Below are positions 35,325 to 44,026 of a DNA stretch of 64,000 nucleotides, piece after piece. Numbering within the stretch: position 1 is the stretch's first letter; each line of letters starts with the position of its first letter. Location: the NCBI RefSeq assembly GCF_008642375.1, contig NZ_CP029194.1:6503001-6567000 (forward strand), read 5' to 3'. Under the pieces are notes generated by a model. It was not told where the DNA came from and did not search any database. It saw only the letters and a program-made list of their open reading frames with translations. The position numbers and the translations under genes were made by a program. The stretch comes from Streptomyces venezuelae (GTDB lineage: Bacteria > Actinomycetota > Actinomycetes > Streptomycetales > Streptomycetaceae).

Positions 35325-37202
35325 ATGGCAGCGCAATTGGGCCGCCGGCTGCGCAAGGGGGCCACGAGCGGTGCGGTGGTGGCCGCGGCGGTCGCGGCGC
35401 TCGCCGCCTCGCAGGCGCCGGAGATGATCCCGCCGCCCGCGGACAACGCCGGAGGCGACCGGGCCATCGGCGCCGGGGACACCACGACGCCGCCGTCCGA
35501 CGGTTCCGCGACGGGTGATTCCCCGTACTTCACCGAACTGCCGCCCCTGAACACCCCGAACAAGCCGGGGTTGCCCACCAACCTGCCGGTGATCACCGGG
35601 CCCGCGGAGGCCGGCATACCCGCGTCCGTCCTCGCCGCCTACAAGCGCGCCGAGGCGTCGATCCGCTCGACCGACCCCGCCTGCAACCTGCCGTGGCAGC
35701 TGCTCGCCGGCATCGGCAAGGTCGAGTCCGGGCAGGCGCGCGGCGGCCGGGTCGACGCCAACGGCACGACCCTGTCGCCGATCCTCGGCCCCGCCCTCAA
35801 CGGTGTCGGCTTCGCCAACATTTCGGACACCGACGACGGCGCCTACGACGGCGACAAGATCCACGACCGTGCCGTCGGCCCGATGCAGTTCATCCCGTCG
35901 ACCTGGGCGACCTGGGGTCAGGACGCCAACAACGACGGCAAGAAGGACCCCAACAACATCTACGACGCCGCGCAGGCCGCCGGTCTCTACCTCTGCGCCA
36001 ACGACCGGAACCTCGCGCTCAAGGCCGACCTCGACCGCGCCGTCCTCAGCTACAACCGCTCGCGGGAGTACCTGAACACGGTCCTGTCCTGGTTCGAGTA
36101 CTACAAGCGGGGCACCCACCAGGTCCCGGACGGCACGGGAGTGCTGCCGGTCGACCGCAGCGACAACCGCGGCCGGGGCAACCGCCCCGCGACCAACCCG
36201 CCGTACTCGCCCCTCCCGACGACGCCCGCGCCGACGACGTCCGCGCCGGAGTCGGTGACGCCGGACCCGAAGCCGTCCGAGACGGGCGCGCCCCCGAAGA
36301 CCCCGCCGACGACGACGGATCCGGGCGAGACCCCGACGCCGACCACTCCGCCCACGGTCCCGCCCACGAAGCCGACCGACCCGCCGACGACGAACCCCAC
36401 CGTCCCGCCGGCGGTCAAGGTCGCGCGGATCGCTCCCGTGGCGACCGGTGCGCTGACGGCCACGACCGGAAACGTCTTCGCCAAGGCTCCCAGGGTCGCG
36501 GCGCTGGACGCCTCGGGCGCGCCGGTCACCGGAGCGGGCATCCGCTTCGAGATCGTCGGAACCACCGACGCCCGCTTCGCCGGCGGTACGACCACGGCCA
36601 CCGTCACCACCGGCTCCAGCGGCCTCGCCTCCTCTCCCGCGCTGCGGGCGGGCGAGAAGCTCGGCTCCTTCACGGTCCGCGCCACCGTCGTGAGCCGCAC
36701 CCTGGCCGCCGTCGAGTTCACCGCGACGGTCACCGCCCGTCAGGCGGACACCCTCACGCGGCTCGACGGCGAGGCCGCCCTGCCCGCCACCACCGGCACC
36801 GGGTTCACCCAGCAGCTGCGGGTGAAGGCCACCGACAAGGGTGCGCTCGCCCCTGGCGTCCTCGTCACCGGACTCGTCGTCACCTCGAAGACCGCGACCG
36901 ACGCGGCCGCCGAGGGCCCGTACTTCAAGGGCGAGGCGGGCACGACGGCCAGGACCAAGGCCTTCACGACCGACGCGAACGGTCTGATCACCCTCGCCCC
37001 CGGCGACCTGCTCGCGGGCGACAAGGCCGGCACGTACTTCCTCAAGCTGACGGCGCCCGGCGGCGGCAGCGTCTTCGTCGAGCTCACGGTCACGGCGCCC
37101 GAGCCCACCCCCGAGCCGTCGACCCCGGATCCCACGCCCTCCACGCCAGAATCTCCGACCGACTCGCCCGAGGCCACTTCCTCCCCGTCGACCCCGGCCT
37201 GA
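35325..37202 (+). CDS. exported lytic transglycosylase with Ig-like domains
   Basis: 625 residues. Signal/anchor residues 12-32. SLT domain at ~100-255: LAGIGKVESG with catalytic Glu, GPMQFIPSTW, DAAQAAGLYLC and SYNRS. It cleaves peptidoglycan glycan strands. A Pro/Thr linker (~290-365) leads to two Ig-like (Big_1-type) domains at ~370-465 and ~470-585, and the protein ends in another Pro/Ser/Thr tail without a sorting signal. ATG 35325 after GGGGAGGGG. A TAAGGT box at 35261 may be the promoter. The spacer and Ig modules suggest reach across, or binding to, the wall. Confidence 0.9.
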   Translation: MAAQLGRRLRKGATSGAVVAAAVAALAASQAPEMIPPPADNAGGDRAIGAGDTTTPPSDGSATGDSPYFTELPPLNTPNKPGLPTNLPVITGPAEAGIPASVLAAYKRAEASIRSTDPACNLPWQLLAGIGKVESGQARGGRVDANGTTLSPILGPALNGVGFANISDTDDGAYDGDKIHDRAVGPMQFIPSTWATWGQDANNDGKKDPNNIYDAAQAAGLYLCANDRNLALKADLDRAVLSYNRSREYLNTVLSWFEYYKRGTHQVPDGTGVLPVDRSDNRGRGNRPATNPPYSPLPTTPAPTTSAPESVTPDPKPSETGAPPKTPPTTTDPGETPTPTTPPTVPPTKPTDPPTTNPTVPPAVKVARIAPVATGALTATTGNVFAKAPRVAALDASGAPVTGAGIRFEIVGTTDARFAGGTTTATVTTGSSGLASSPALRAGEKLGSFTVRATVVSRTLAAVEFTATVTARQADTLTRLDGEAALPATTGTGFTQQLRVKATDKGALAPGVLVTGLVVTSKTATDAAAEGPYFKGEAGTTARTKAFTTDANGLITLAPGDLLAGDKAGTYFLKLTAPGGGSVFVELTVTAPEPTPEPSTPDPTPSTPESPTDSPEATSSPSTPA

Positions 37203-37234
37203 CCGAAGGACCGCTCCCCGCGTCGCGTCCTCCA

Positions 37235-37276
37235 GCGCCGCCCCTCCGTCCGCACCGGACGCGAGGGGCGGCGCTC
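37235..37276 (+). terminator. terminator after the transglycosylase gene
   Basis: 12-bp outer stem agcgccgcccct / aggggcggcgct plus an inner CGTCCG-CAC-CGGACG stem, 32 bases past the stop. Confidence 0.88.
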
Positions 37277-37373
37277 CGCGTTACCCGGGTGCAACGTGTT
37301 CTCATCTCACGGCCGCGTTGCTACGGTGCCCCAGCCCTGACGCCCTATCAGATCGAGCAGCGGGAGGCCGACC

Positions 37374-37514
37374 ATGCGCGCCCTTGTCGCCGTCGCCATC
37401 GGACTCGCCCCAGTCCTCCTCTTCGTCCTCCTCGTCTCCCTGGTCGATCTGCCGCCCGACGGGCCCACCTCGCCCAAACCGATGCTGACCGCCGATCCCG
37501 GCCCGAAGAAGTAG
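37374..37514 (+). CDS. 46-residue membrane peptide (SPW_0924 type)
   Basis: Begins MRALVAVAIGLAPVLLFVLL, one membrane span, then a short Pro-rich outer tail ending PGPKK. ATG 37374 with GGGAGG eight bases upstream; TAG at 37512. It sits 9 bases before the DUF3068 gene on the same strand. I believe this is the family NCBI calls SPW_0924, seen beside DUF3068 genes in Streptomyces. Function unknown. Too short for most ORF callers. Confidence 0.75.
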   Translation: MRALVAVAIGLAPVLLFVLLVSLVDLPPDGPTSPKPMLTADPGPKK

Positions 37515-37523
37515 GGGGCGACC

Positions 37524-38519
37524 GTGCGCCGCCGAGCCAGCCTCGTCCTGCTCGCCCTCGCCGTCTGCTGCGCCGCGATGGCCCCGACCCTGCGGTGGTA
37601 CGCCTTCCCGCGCCTCGCGAAGATCCCCCCGAACCAGTACCAGGAGACCGTCCTGGAGGCCCGGCCGGCGACCCTCCTCAACTACTCCACACTCAAGGCC
37701 GAGAAGGTCGAGAAGATCACGATCATCCAGACCCTCAAGGGCAACGTGGAGGAGTCGAAGCGGATCGAACGCGACGCCGGGCGCGACGTCGTCGTCTGGG
37801 ACGCCCTCGCCTACGTCACGGGCCCCGACGGCAAGATGGTCTCCAAGATCCCCGAGCGGTACATCTTCGACGCCCACACCCAGGACCCGGTCAACGCCAC
37901 CGGCGAGACGGTCGACGGCGACCCGGTCCGGCGCGAGGGCATCGAGTTCAAGTGGCCCTTCCTCACCGAGAAGCGGGACTACCAGTACTTCGACGCCCAG
38001 ACCCGGACCTCGGCCCCCATCCACTACAAGGGCACGCAGACCTTCCGCGGCCTGGAGGTCTACTACTTCGAGCAGACCGTCCCCTGGACCAAGGTCCCCA
38101 TGCCCAAGACCATGCCGGTCAAGGGCATCACCCCGCAGGTCCTCGCCGACTCCGGCCTGACCCGCTGGTACACGACCAAGCGCATGTTCTGGGTGGAGCC
38201 GGTCACCGGCGCCCCGGTCAACGGCGAGGAGATCCACCGGGAGGAGCTCCGCAACGCCAAGGCTCTGATGGGCCAGGACACCATCACCGTCTTCGAGGGC
38301 CACGTGAAGATGCGCGGCGACTACGTCGACAGCATCGTCGAGATGGTCGGCTCCAACCGTCTGATGGTCATGACGCTCGTCTCCTACATGCCCTGGAGCC
38401 TCACCGTCCTGGCCCTCGCCCTCCTCGCCCTCGCCTTCTGGCTGGAGGCCCGCTCCCGCCGCCCGTCGGCGCCGGCGGCGCCGCTCCCGCCGCCCGGGCC
38501 CGTCACCGCTCCCGTCTGA
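37524..38519 (+). CDS. DUF3068 (PorA-like) membrane protein
   Basis: 331 residues. N-terminal span (residues 4-22), a ~270-residue extracytoplasmic beta-rich domain (FRGLEVYYFEQTVPW, MFWVEPVTGAPVNGEE) and a C-terminal span (~285-308) with a short Pro-rich tail. Pfam DUF3068, sometimes named porin PorA family. GTG 37524 after AGGGGGCG, 9 bases after the small peptide gene, so co-transcribed. The last 17 bases overlap hrpB. Confidence 0.88.
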   Translation: MRRRASLVLLALAVCCAAMAPTLRWYAFPRLAKIPPNQYQETVLEARPATLLNYSTLKAEKVEKITIIQTLKGNVEESKRIERDAGRDVVVWDALAYVTGPDGKMVSKIPERYIFDAHTQDPVNATGETVDGDPVRREGIEFKWPFLTEKRDYQYFDAQTRTSAPIHYKGTQTFRGLEVYYFEQTVPWTKVPMPKTMPVKGITPQVLADSGLTRWYTTKRMFWVEPVTGAPVNGEEIHREELRNAKALMGQDTITVFEGHVKMRGDYVDSIVEMVGSNRLMVMTLVSYMPWSLTVLALALLALAFWLEARSRRPSAPAAPLPPPGPVTAPV

Positions 38520-41064
38520 GCCGCGCGCTGGTGTGCCGGGTCGGTTCCGCCGCGGAAGGGTCCTCCGGCCACGGATGCTTCGGATACCGGCCCCGCAGCT
38601 CCGCACGCACGGCGCGGTAGCCCTCCCGCCAGAACGACGCCAGGTCCGCGGTGACGGCCGCCGGCCGCCCGGCGGGGGAGAGCAGATGGACCAGGACCGG
38701 CACGCCCGCCACCCGGGGCGTCTCGGCCAGGCCGAACATCTCCTGGAGCTTCACCGAGAGCACTGGCCGCCCGTCGCCGTACTCGACCCGGATCCGCGAA
38801 CCGCTCGGCACCTCGATCCGCTCCGGTGCGAGCTCGTCCAGCCGGCCCGCCTCCCCCGTCGCCCAGGGCAGCAGCCGCCGCAGGGCCGTCCCGGCGTCGA
38901 TCCGCCCCAGATCGGCCCGGCGCGCGGCCCGGGACAGCTCGGGCTCCAGCCACTCCTCGGCCCGGTCTACCAGCGCCCCGTCCGCCACGTCAGGCCAGGG
39001 CCCGCCCAGCTCCCCGTTCAGGAACGCGAGCCGCTCGCGCAGCTCCGAGGCGTCCCGGCTCCACCGCAGCAGCCCGAGCCCCTCCCGCCGCAGCCCGTCG
39101 AGCAGCGCCTCCCGCACGAGAGCAGGCTCGGCCCCTGACCCCAGGGGCCGCACGGTCAGCTCGACCGCGCCCAGTCGGTCCACCGACCGCGCCACCACGT
39201 CGCCGTCCTCCCAGTGGACCTCCTCGCCCGTGGCCCGCAGATGCCCCGCCGCCCACAGGGCCGTGCCCTCGTCGACCACGGCCGCCAGCCGCACCCGCGC
39301 CGTGGCGTCCCGAGCCGTACGGTCCGCCACCGCCACGGCCAGCCACGGAGTGGACCGCAGCCCCGAACCCTCGGTGAGCCGGGCCCCGCTGCCCGACACC
39401 ATCAGATAGCCGTCCTGCTCACGGGCCCTCGCCACCCGCTCCGGAAAGGCCAGCGCCGTCACCAGCCCGGCCACGGCGTCCTCACCGCCCGCCCGCGAGC
39501 CGGCCCCCGCCCTTCCTTCCCTCCCCGCTTCGGCCACCTCGCCGGCCGAACGCTCCAGGCGCCGCGCCTCCGCCTTCCACCGGGCCGCGTACCCGTCCCC
39601 GCCCCGGCGCGCCGACCGCCAGGCCGCCGTCAGATCGTCCCCGTACTCACGGGGAGGCTCCTCGCTCAGCAGCGCCACCACCTCCGCCGCCCGCCGGACG
39701 CCCACCTCGGCGGCACCGTCGAGCAGGGCCCGCCCCAGCCGCGGGTGGAGGCCGAGCCGCGACAGCCGTCCGCCGCGCTCGGTGGCCCGGCCGTCCTCGT
39801 CCACCGCGCCCACCGCCGCCAGCACGGACCGGGCCGCGGCCATCGCCCCGGCGGGCGGCGCGTCGAGCAGGGCGAGCCCCTCCGCCGTCGGATCGCCCCA
39901 GCACGCGACCCGCAGGGCGAAGTCCGCGAGATCGGCGATCCTGATCTCGGGCGAAGGAAAACGCGCCCGGCTGCCGTCCTCGGCCTCCGCCCAGCACCGG
40001 TAGACGGTGCCGAAGGCCTCACGCATCGAGCGCCCTGCCCGCTGGGTCGCCGCCGCGACCGACACCGGCACCGTCGCCAGTGACCCCAGCCCCCGCGCGT
40101 GGTCCATCCGGGGCTCCCGCGCGAGCCCCGAGTCCACGACGATCCGGACCCCCGGCACCGTCAGGCTCGACTCCGCCACCGAGGTCGACAGGACCACCCG
40201 CCGTCGCCCGCCCGGCCCGGCACCCTTCAGGACCGCGTCCTGCACCGCTGCCGGCGCCCGCCCGTGCAGCTGGAGCACCTCCGCGTCCAGACCGGCGAGC
40301 AGCCCCGCCGTCCGCGCGATCTCCCCCGTACCGGGAAGGAAGCAGAGGACGTCCCCCTCGTGCCGCTCCATCGCCAGCCGGACCGTCGCCGCCACATGCC
40401 GCAGCAGCGCCGGGTCCACCCATGTGCCGTGCGCGGGCCGGATCCCGGCCGGGGGAGCCGCGAACCGGACCGTGTATCCGTGCCCCTCGCCCTCGCTCCG
40501 TACGATCGGCGCGGGGCCACCGCCGTCCACGACCGTGAGGAGCTCCGCCCACGCCTCCGCGTCACTCGTCGCCGAGGCCGCGATCAGCTTCAGCTCCGGC
40601 CGCAGGGCCGTGCGCACGTCCACCAGGAAGGCCAGGGCCGTGTCGGCGTCCAGGTGCCGCTCGTGGCACTCGTCGAGCAGCACCACGTCCACGCCCGCCA
40701 GCTCGGGGTCGCGCTGCAGCCGCTGGAGCAGGAGACCCGTGGTCACCACTTCGACCCGGGTCGCGGGACCCACTCGCCGCTCACCGCGCACCGAGAATCC
40801 GACGGTGCCGCCGACCTCCTCGCCGAGCAGCCAGGCCATCCGCCGGGCCGCCGCGCGCACCGCCATCCGTCGCGGCTCGGCCACCAGCACCCGCCGCTTC
40901 GGTCCGTCCCCTATGAGCCCCGCGAGCGCGAGCGGCACCAGCGTGGTCTTGCCGGTGCCGGGCGGCGCGTGGAGCACTGCCGTGCCGCGCTCCGCGAGCG
41001 CGGCCAGCAGCTCGGGGACGGCATGGCGGACGGGGAGCAGGTCGAGTGCGTCGTTTCGGATCAC
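38503..41064 (-). CDS. hrpB: ATP-dependent helicase HrpB
   Basis: 853 residues. DEAH/DExH family: HAPPGTGKTTLVPLAL (motif I), LLDECHERH (II), SAT (III), ATQRAGRSMR (VI). The C-terminal HrpB domain is present (LHPRLGRALLDGA, TPRVAGVPVLVHLLSPAGRP). Possible RNA helicase; not essential in other bacteria and its role is uncertain. GTG at 41062-41064, weak ribosome site. Confidence 0.95.
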   Translation of the reverse strand: MIRNDALDLLPVRHAVPELLAALAERGTAVLHAPPGTGKTTLVPLALAGLIGDGPKRRVLVAEPRRMAVRAAARRMAWLLGEEVGGTVGFSVRGERRVGPATRVEVVTTGLLLQRLQRDPELAGVDVVLLDECHERHLDADTALAFLVDVRTALRPELKLIAASATSDAEAWAELLTVVDGGGPAPIVRSEGEGHGYTVRFAAPPAGIRPAHGTWVDPALLRHVAATVRLAMERHEGDVLCFLPGTGEIARTAGLLAGLDAEVLQLHGRAPAAVQDAVLKGAGPGGRRRVVLSTSVAESSLTVPGVRIVVDSGLAREPRMDHARGLGSLATVPVSVAAATQRAGRSMREAFGTVYRCWAEAEDGSRARFPSPEIRIADLADFALRVACWGDPTAEGLALLDAPPAGAMAAARSVLAAVGAVDEDGRATERGGRLSRLGLHPRLGRALLDGAAEVGVRRAAEVVALLSEEPPREYGDDLTAAWRSARRGGDGYAARWKAEARRLERSAGEVAEAGREGRAGAGSRAGGEDAVAGLVTALAFPERVARAREQDGYLMVSGSGARLTEGSGLRSTPWLAVAVADRTARDATARVRLAAVVDEGTALWAAGHLRATGEEVHWEDGDVVARSVDRLGAVELTVRPLGSGAEPALVREALLDGLRREGLGLLRWSRDASELRERLAFLNGELGGPWPDVADGALVDRAEEWLEPELSRAARRADLGRIDAGTALRRLLPWATGEAGRLDELAPERIEVPSGSRIRVEYGDGRPVLSVKLQEMFGLAETPRVAGVPVLVHLLSPAGRPAAVTADLASFWREGYRAVRAELRGRYPKHPWPEDPSAAEPTRHTSARLRRER

Positions 41065-41103
41065 GCACTCAGTCTCGTACGAGCCGAGAAAAGCCGGGTC
41101 CGG

Positions 41104-41112
41104 TTGTCCACA
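41104..41112 (+). promoter_or_regulatory. DnaA-box sequence in the hrpB - methyltransferase gap
   Basis: TTGTCCACA, identical to the Streptomyces DnaA-box consensus, in a short intergenic gap. A single site, so at most a regulatory or titration site, not an origin. Confidence 0.35.
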
Positions 41113-41132
41113 GGACCCACCTGTTCATAGGA

Positions 41133-41972
41133 CTAATCCTGGCGTTCGCAGACGAAGATCGCCGTGCCCGGGATCAGGTTGCCCCGGAGCGGGGACCAGC
41201 CGCCCCACTCCTGGCTGTTCCAGGCCGGCCACTCCGGCTCGACCAGGTCCACGAGCCGGAAACCGCCGGCCACCACGTCCCGCACCCGGTCCCCGAGCGT
41301 CCTGTGGTGCTCCACGTACACGGCCCGGCCCTGTTCGTCCTGCTCGACGTAGGGCGTGCGGTCGAAGTAGGAGGCCGCCACCGACAGCCCCTCGGGCCCC
41401 GGCTCGTCCGGGAACGCCCAGCGGATCGGGTGCGTCACCGAGAAGACCCAGCGGCCACCGGGCCGCAGCACCCGGCGGACCTCGCGGAAGACCCGTACCG
41501 GATCGGCGACGAACGGCACCGCGCCGTAAGCCGAGCAGACCAGGTCGAAGGAGCCGTCCCGGAAGGGCAGCGCCCCGGCGTCCGCCTCCACCAGCGGCAC
41601 GTCCCCGCCGATCCGCAGCGCGTGCTGGAGCTGCCGGTGCGAGAGGTCGAGGGCCACCGGCCGCGCCCCCTGCGCCGCCAGCCAGCGCGAGCACTGCGCC
41701 GCCCCCGCGCCGATCTCCAGGACGTCACGCCCCTTCAGCGAAGCGGCCGGCCCGAGCAGCTCGGCCTCCGCCTCGTCGAGTCCTTCGGGTCCCCACACGA
41801 ACCGGTCGTCGCCGAGGAAGGCCCCGTGCTCGCTCTGGTACTCGTCCGCGTTCCGGTCCCACCAGCCGCGGCTCGCCCGGCTGCTCTCCGCGTCCCCCGC
41901 GTCACGCCGGGTGGCCTCGGCATCGTCCTCGGCCGCGTCCTGGCCCTCGTGCTGTTCGTACTCTTGGTTCAT
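41133..41972 (-). CDS. class I SAM-dependent methyltransferase
   Basis: 279 residues. Motif I VLEIGAGAAQCSRWL (~86-100), acidic LDLS, motif III GSFDLVCSAYGAVPF and post-motif RVLRPGGRWVFSV: Methyltransf_11 fold. The first ~40 residues are charged (EQHEGQDAAEDDAEA). Substrate not evident. ATG with a weak GGCGGGCGAG site. Confidence 0.9.
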   Translation of the reverse strand: MNQEYEQHEGQDAAEDDAEATRRDAGDAESSRASRGWWDRNADEYQSEHGAFLGDDRFVWGPEGLDEAEAELLGPAASLKGRDVLEIGAGAAQCSRWLAAQGARPVALDLSHRQLQHALRIGGDVPLVEADAGALPFRDGSFDLVCSAYGAVPFVADPVRVFREVRRVLRPGGRWVFSVTHPIRWAFPDEPGPEGLSVAASYFDRTPYVEQDEQGRAVYVEHHRTLGDRVRDVVAGGFRLVDLVEPEWPAWNSQEWGGWSPLRGNLIPGTAIFVCERQD

Positions 41973-42103
41973 CTCGCCCGCCGATGTAGTTTGCGCTCAG
42001 TGCAGCCGTGCGGCCGCCCCCGTCGATGCGGCGTGGATCCGGCGTGGCGGCAAGAAATAGTGCCGGGTTTGCGCGGATCTGCCCCGGGTGCGCGCTTCGC
42101 GCA

Positions 42104-42132
42104 TTGACCCTGTCCGGCCGCCCCCGTATGCT
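42104..42132 (+). promoter_or_regulatory. rpsA: rpsA promoter, HrdB (sigma-70) type
   Basis: TTGACC - 17 bases - TATGCT, close to consensus and the best vegetative promoter in the window. Start of transcription expected near 42139. Confidence 0.85.
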
Positions 42133-42138
42133 AAAGGT

Positions 42139-42327
42139 TGCGCTGCGGGCCTGCGCGCCTCAGACGGAGCAGGCCGCGCTCGTACCTGTTGTATGTCCCC
42201 TCGGTTTTCGAGGCGCCTTCCGGTTTCCGGGCAGGGGCTTCATTGCTGTCCGGCTTCTTGGTGCGATACGGGCTCTCGGCGTAGCAGTACCTACGACTTT
42301 CTGTCCGTAACCGGAGCCCTTTCCCAC
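42139..42327 (+). ncRNA. rpsA 5' leader, possible autoregulatory RNA
   Basis: About 190 bases from the predicted start to the rpsA ATG, relatively T-rich. It can form stems ggcctgc/gcaggcc (42148-42154 with 42169-42175) and cctcg/cgagg near 42198. The ribosome site GGAG is 11 bases from the ATG, too far for strong use, as in other S1 genes that S1 itself represses. The boundaries are inferred. Confidence 0.4.
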
Positions 42328-43839
42328 ATGACGAGCAGCACCGAGACCACCGCCACCAGCACCACCCCGCAGGTTGCGGTCAACGACATCGGTAACGAGG
42401 AAGCCTTCCTCGCCGCGATCGACGAGACGATCAAGTACTTCAACGACGGCGACATCGTCGACGGCGTCATCGTGAAGGTCGACCGGGACGAGGTCCTGCT
42501 CGACATCGGTTACAAGACCGAAGGCGTCATCCCGAGCCGCGAGCTCTCGATCAAGCACGACGTCGACCCGAACGAGGTCGTCAAGGTCGGCGACGAGATC
42601 GAGGCCCTGGTTCTCCAGAAGGAGGACAAGGAAGGCCGCCTGATCCTCTCGAAGAAGCGCGCCCAGTACGAGCGCGCCTGGGGCACCATCGAGAAGATCA
42701 AGGAAGAGGACGGCATCGTCACCGGTACCGTCATCGAGGTTGTCAAGGGTGGTCTCATCCTCGACATCGGCCTCCGTGGCTTCCTGCCGGCCTCCCTCGT
42801 CGAGATGCGTCGCGTCCGCGACCTCCAGCCCTACGTGGGCAAGGAGCTCGAGGCGAAGATCATCGAGCTGGACAAGAACCGCAACAACGTGGTCCTGTCC
42901 CGCCGTGCCTGGCTCGAGCAGACCCAGTCCGAGGTTCGCCAGACGTTCCTCACCACCCTGCAGAAGGGTCAGGTCCGCTCCGGCGTCGTCTCCTCGATCG
43001 TCAACTTCGGTGCCTTCGTGGACCTGGGTGGCGTCGACGGCCTCGTGCACGTCTCCGAGCTGTCCTGGAAGCACATCGACCACCCGTCCGAGGTTGTCGA
43101 GGTCGGCCAGGAGGTCACCGTCGAGGTTCTCGACGTCGACATGGACCGCGAGCGTGTCTCCCTGTCGCTGAAGGCGACGCAGGAGGACCCGTGGCAGCAG
43201 TTCGCCCGTACGCACCAGATCGGTCAGGTCGTCCCGGGTAAGGTCACCAAGCTGGTTCCGTTCGGTGCGTTCGTCCGCGTGGACGAGGGCATCGAGGGTC
43301 TGGTCCACATCTCCGAGCTGGCCGAGCGCCACGTGGAGATCCCGGAGCAGGTCGTCCAGGTCAACGACGAGATCTTCGTCAAGGTCATCGACATCGACCT
43401 CGAGCGTCGTCGCATCAGCCTCTCGCTGAAGCAGGCCAACGAGTCCTTCGGTGCCGACCCGGCCTCGGTCGAGTTCGACCCGACCCTGTACGGCATGGCC
43501 GCGTCCTACGACGACCAGGGCAACTACATCTACCCCGAGGGCTTCGACCCCGAGACCAACGACTGGCTCGAGGGCTTCGAGACCCAGCGCGAGGCCTGGG
43601 AGACCCAGTACGCCGAGGCGCAGGCTCGTTTCGAGCAGCACCAGGCTCAGGTCATCAAGTCCCGCGAGGCCGACGAGGCCGCCGCTGCCGAGGGCGCTGC
43701 CGCCCCGGCCGCCGGCAACGCCGGTGCGGGCATCTCGGGTGGTTCGTACTCCTCGGAGTCGGACGACAACTCCGGCGCCCTGGCGTCGGACGAGGCGCTC
43801 GCCGCCCTCCGCGAGAAGCTCGCCGGCGGCCAGAGCTGA
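42328..43839 (+). CDS. rpsA: 30S ribosomal protein S1
   Basis: 503 residues. Four S1 RNA-binding repeats at ~35-105, 122-187, 208-277 and 293-363 (GVIVKVDRDEVLLDIGYKTEG; SGVVSSIVNFGAFVDLGG; GKVTKLVPFGAFVRVDEG), then an Ala/Glu-rich tail typical of actinobacteria. It delivers mRNA to the 30S subunit. Codon use has more T-ending codons than its neighbours, as in highly expressed genes. ATG 42328 gives the usual MTSSTETTA start; upstream in-frame sequence is the leader. Confidence 0.97.
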   Translation: MTSSTETTATSTTPQVAVNDIGNEEAFLAAIDETIKYFNDGDIVDGVIVKVDRDEVLLDIGYKTEGVIPSRELSIKHDVDPNEVVKVGDEIEALVLQKEDKEGRLILSKKRAQYERAWGTIEKIKEEDGIVTGTVIEVVKGGLILDIGLRGFLPASLVEMRRVRDLQPYVGKELEAKIIELDKNRNNVVLSRRAWLEQTQSEVRQTFLTTLQKGQVRSGVVSSIVNFGAFVDLGGVDGLVHVSELSWKHIDHPSEVVEVGQEVTVEVLDVDMDRERVSLSLKATQEDPWQQFARTHQIGQVVPGKVTKLVPFGAFVRVDEGIEGLVHISELAERHVEIPEQVVQVNDEIFVKVIDIDLERRRISLSLKQANESFGADPASVEFDPTLYGMAASYDDQGNYIYPEGFDPETNDWLEGFETQREAWETQYAEAQARFEQHQAQVIKSREADEAAAAEGAAAPAAGNAGAGISGGSYSSESDDNSGALASDEALAALREKLAGGQS

Positions 43840-43875
43840 ACAGGCTCTCCGCTGAGCGCTAGCCGCTAGCGAATC

Positions 43876-43907
43876 GAGGCCCGCTCCCCTTCGGGGGAGC
43901 GGGCCTC
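43876..43907 (+). terminator. rpsA terminator
   Basis: 14-15 bp stem gaggcccgctcccc / ggggagcgggcctc closed by a TTCG tetraloop, followed by GTCGTTTCC. Very stable. Confidence 0.95.
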
Positions 43908-44026
43908 GGTCGTTTCCGCTCCCCCGCCGGGGCCCGTCGGACTCCTCCTCCGGAAGATCGGCCCGCGCGGGAATGGTGGTGCGGCTCACGGCGTTGCCAG
44001 AGAGAACACGAGGAGGAGCGGTAATC

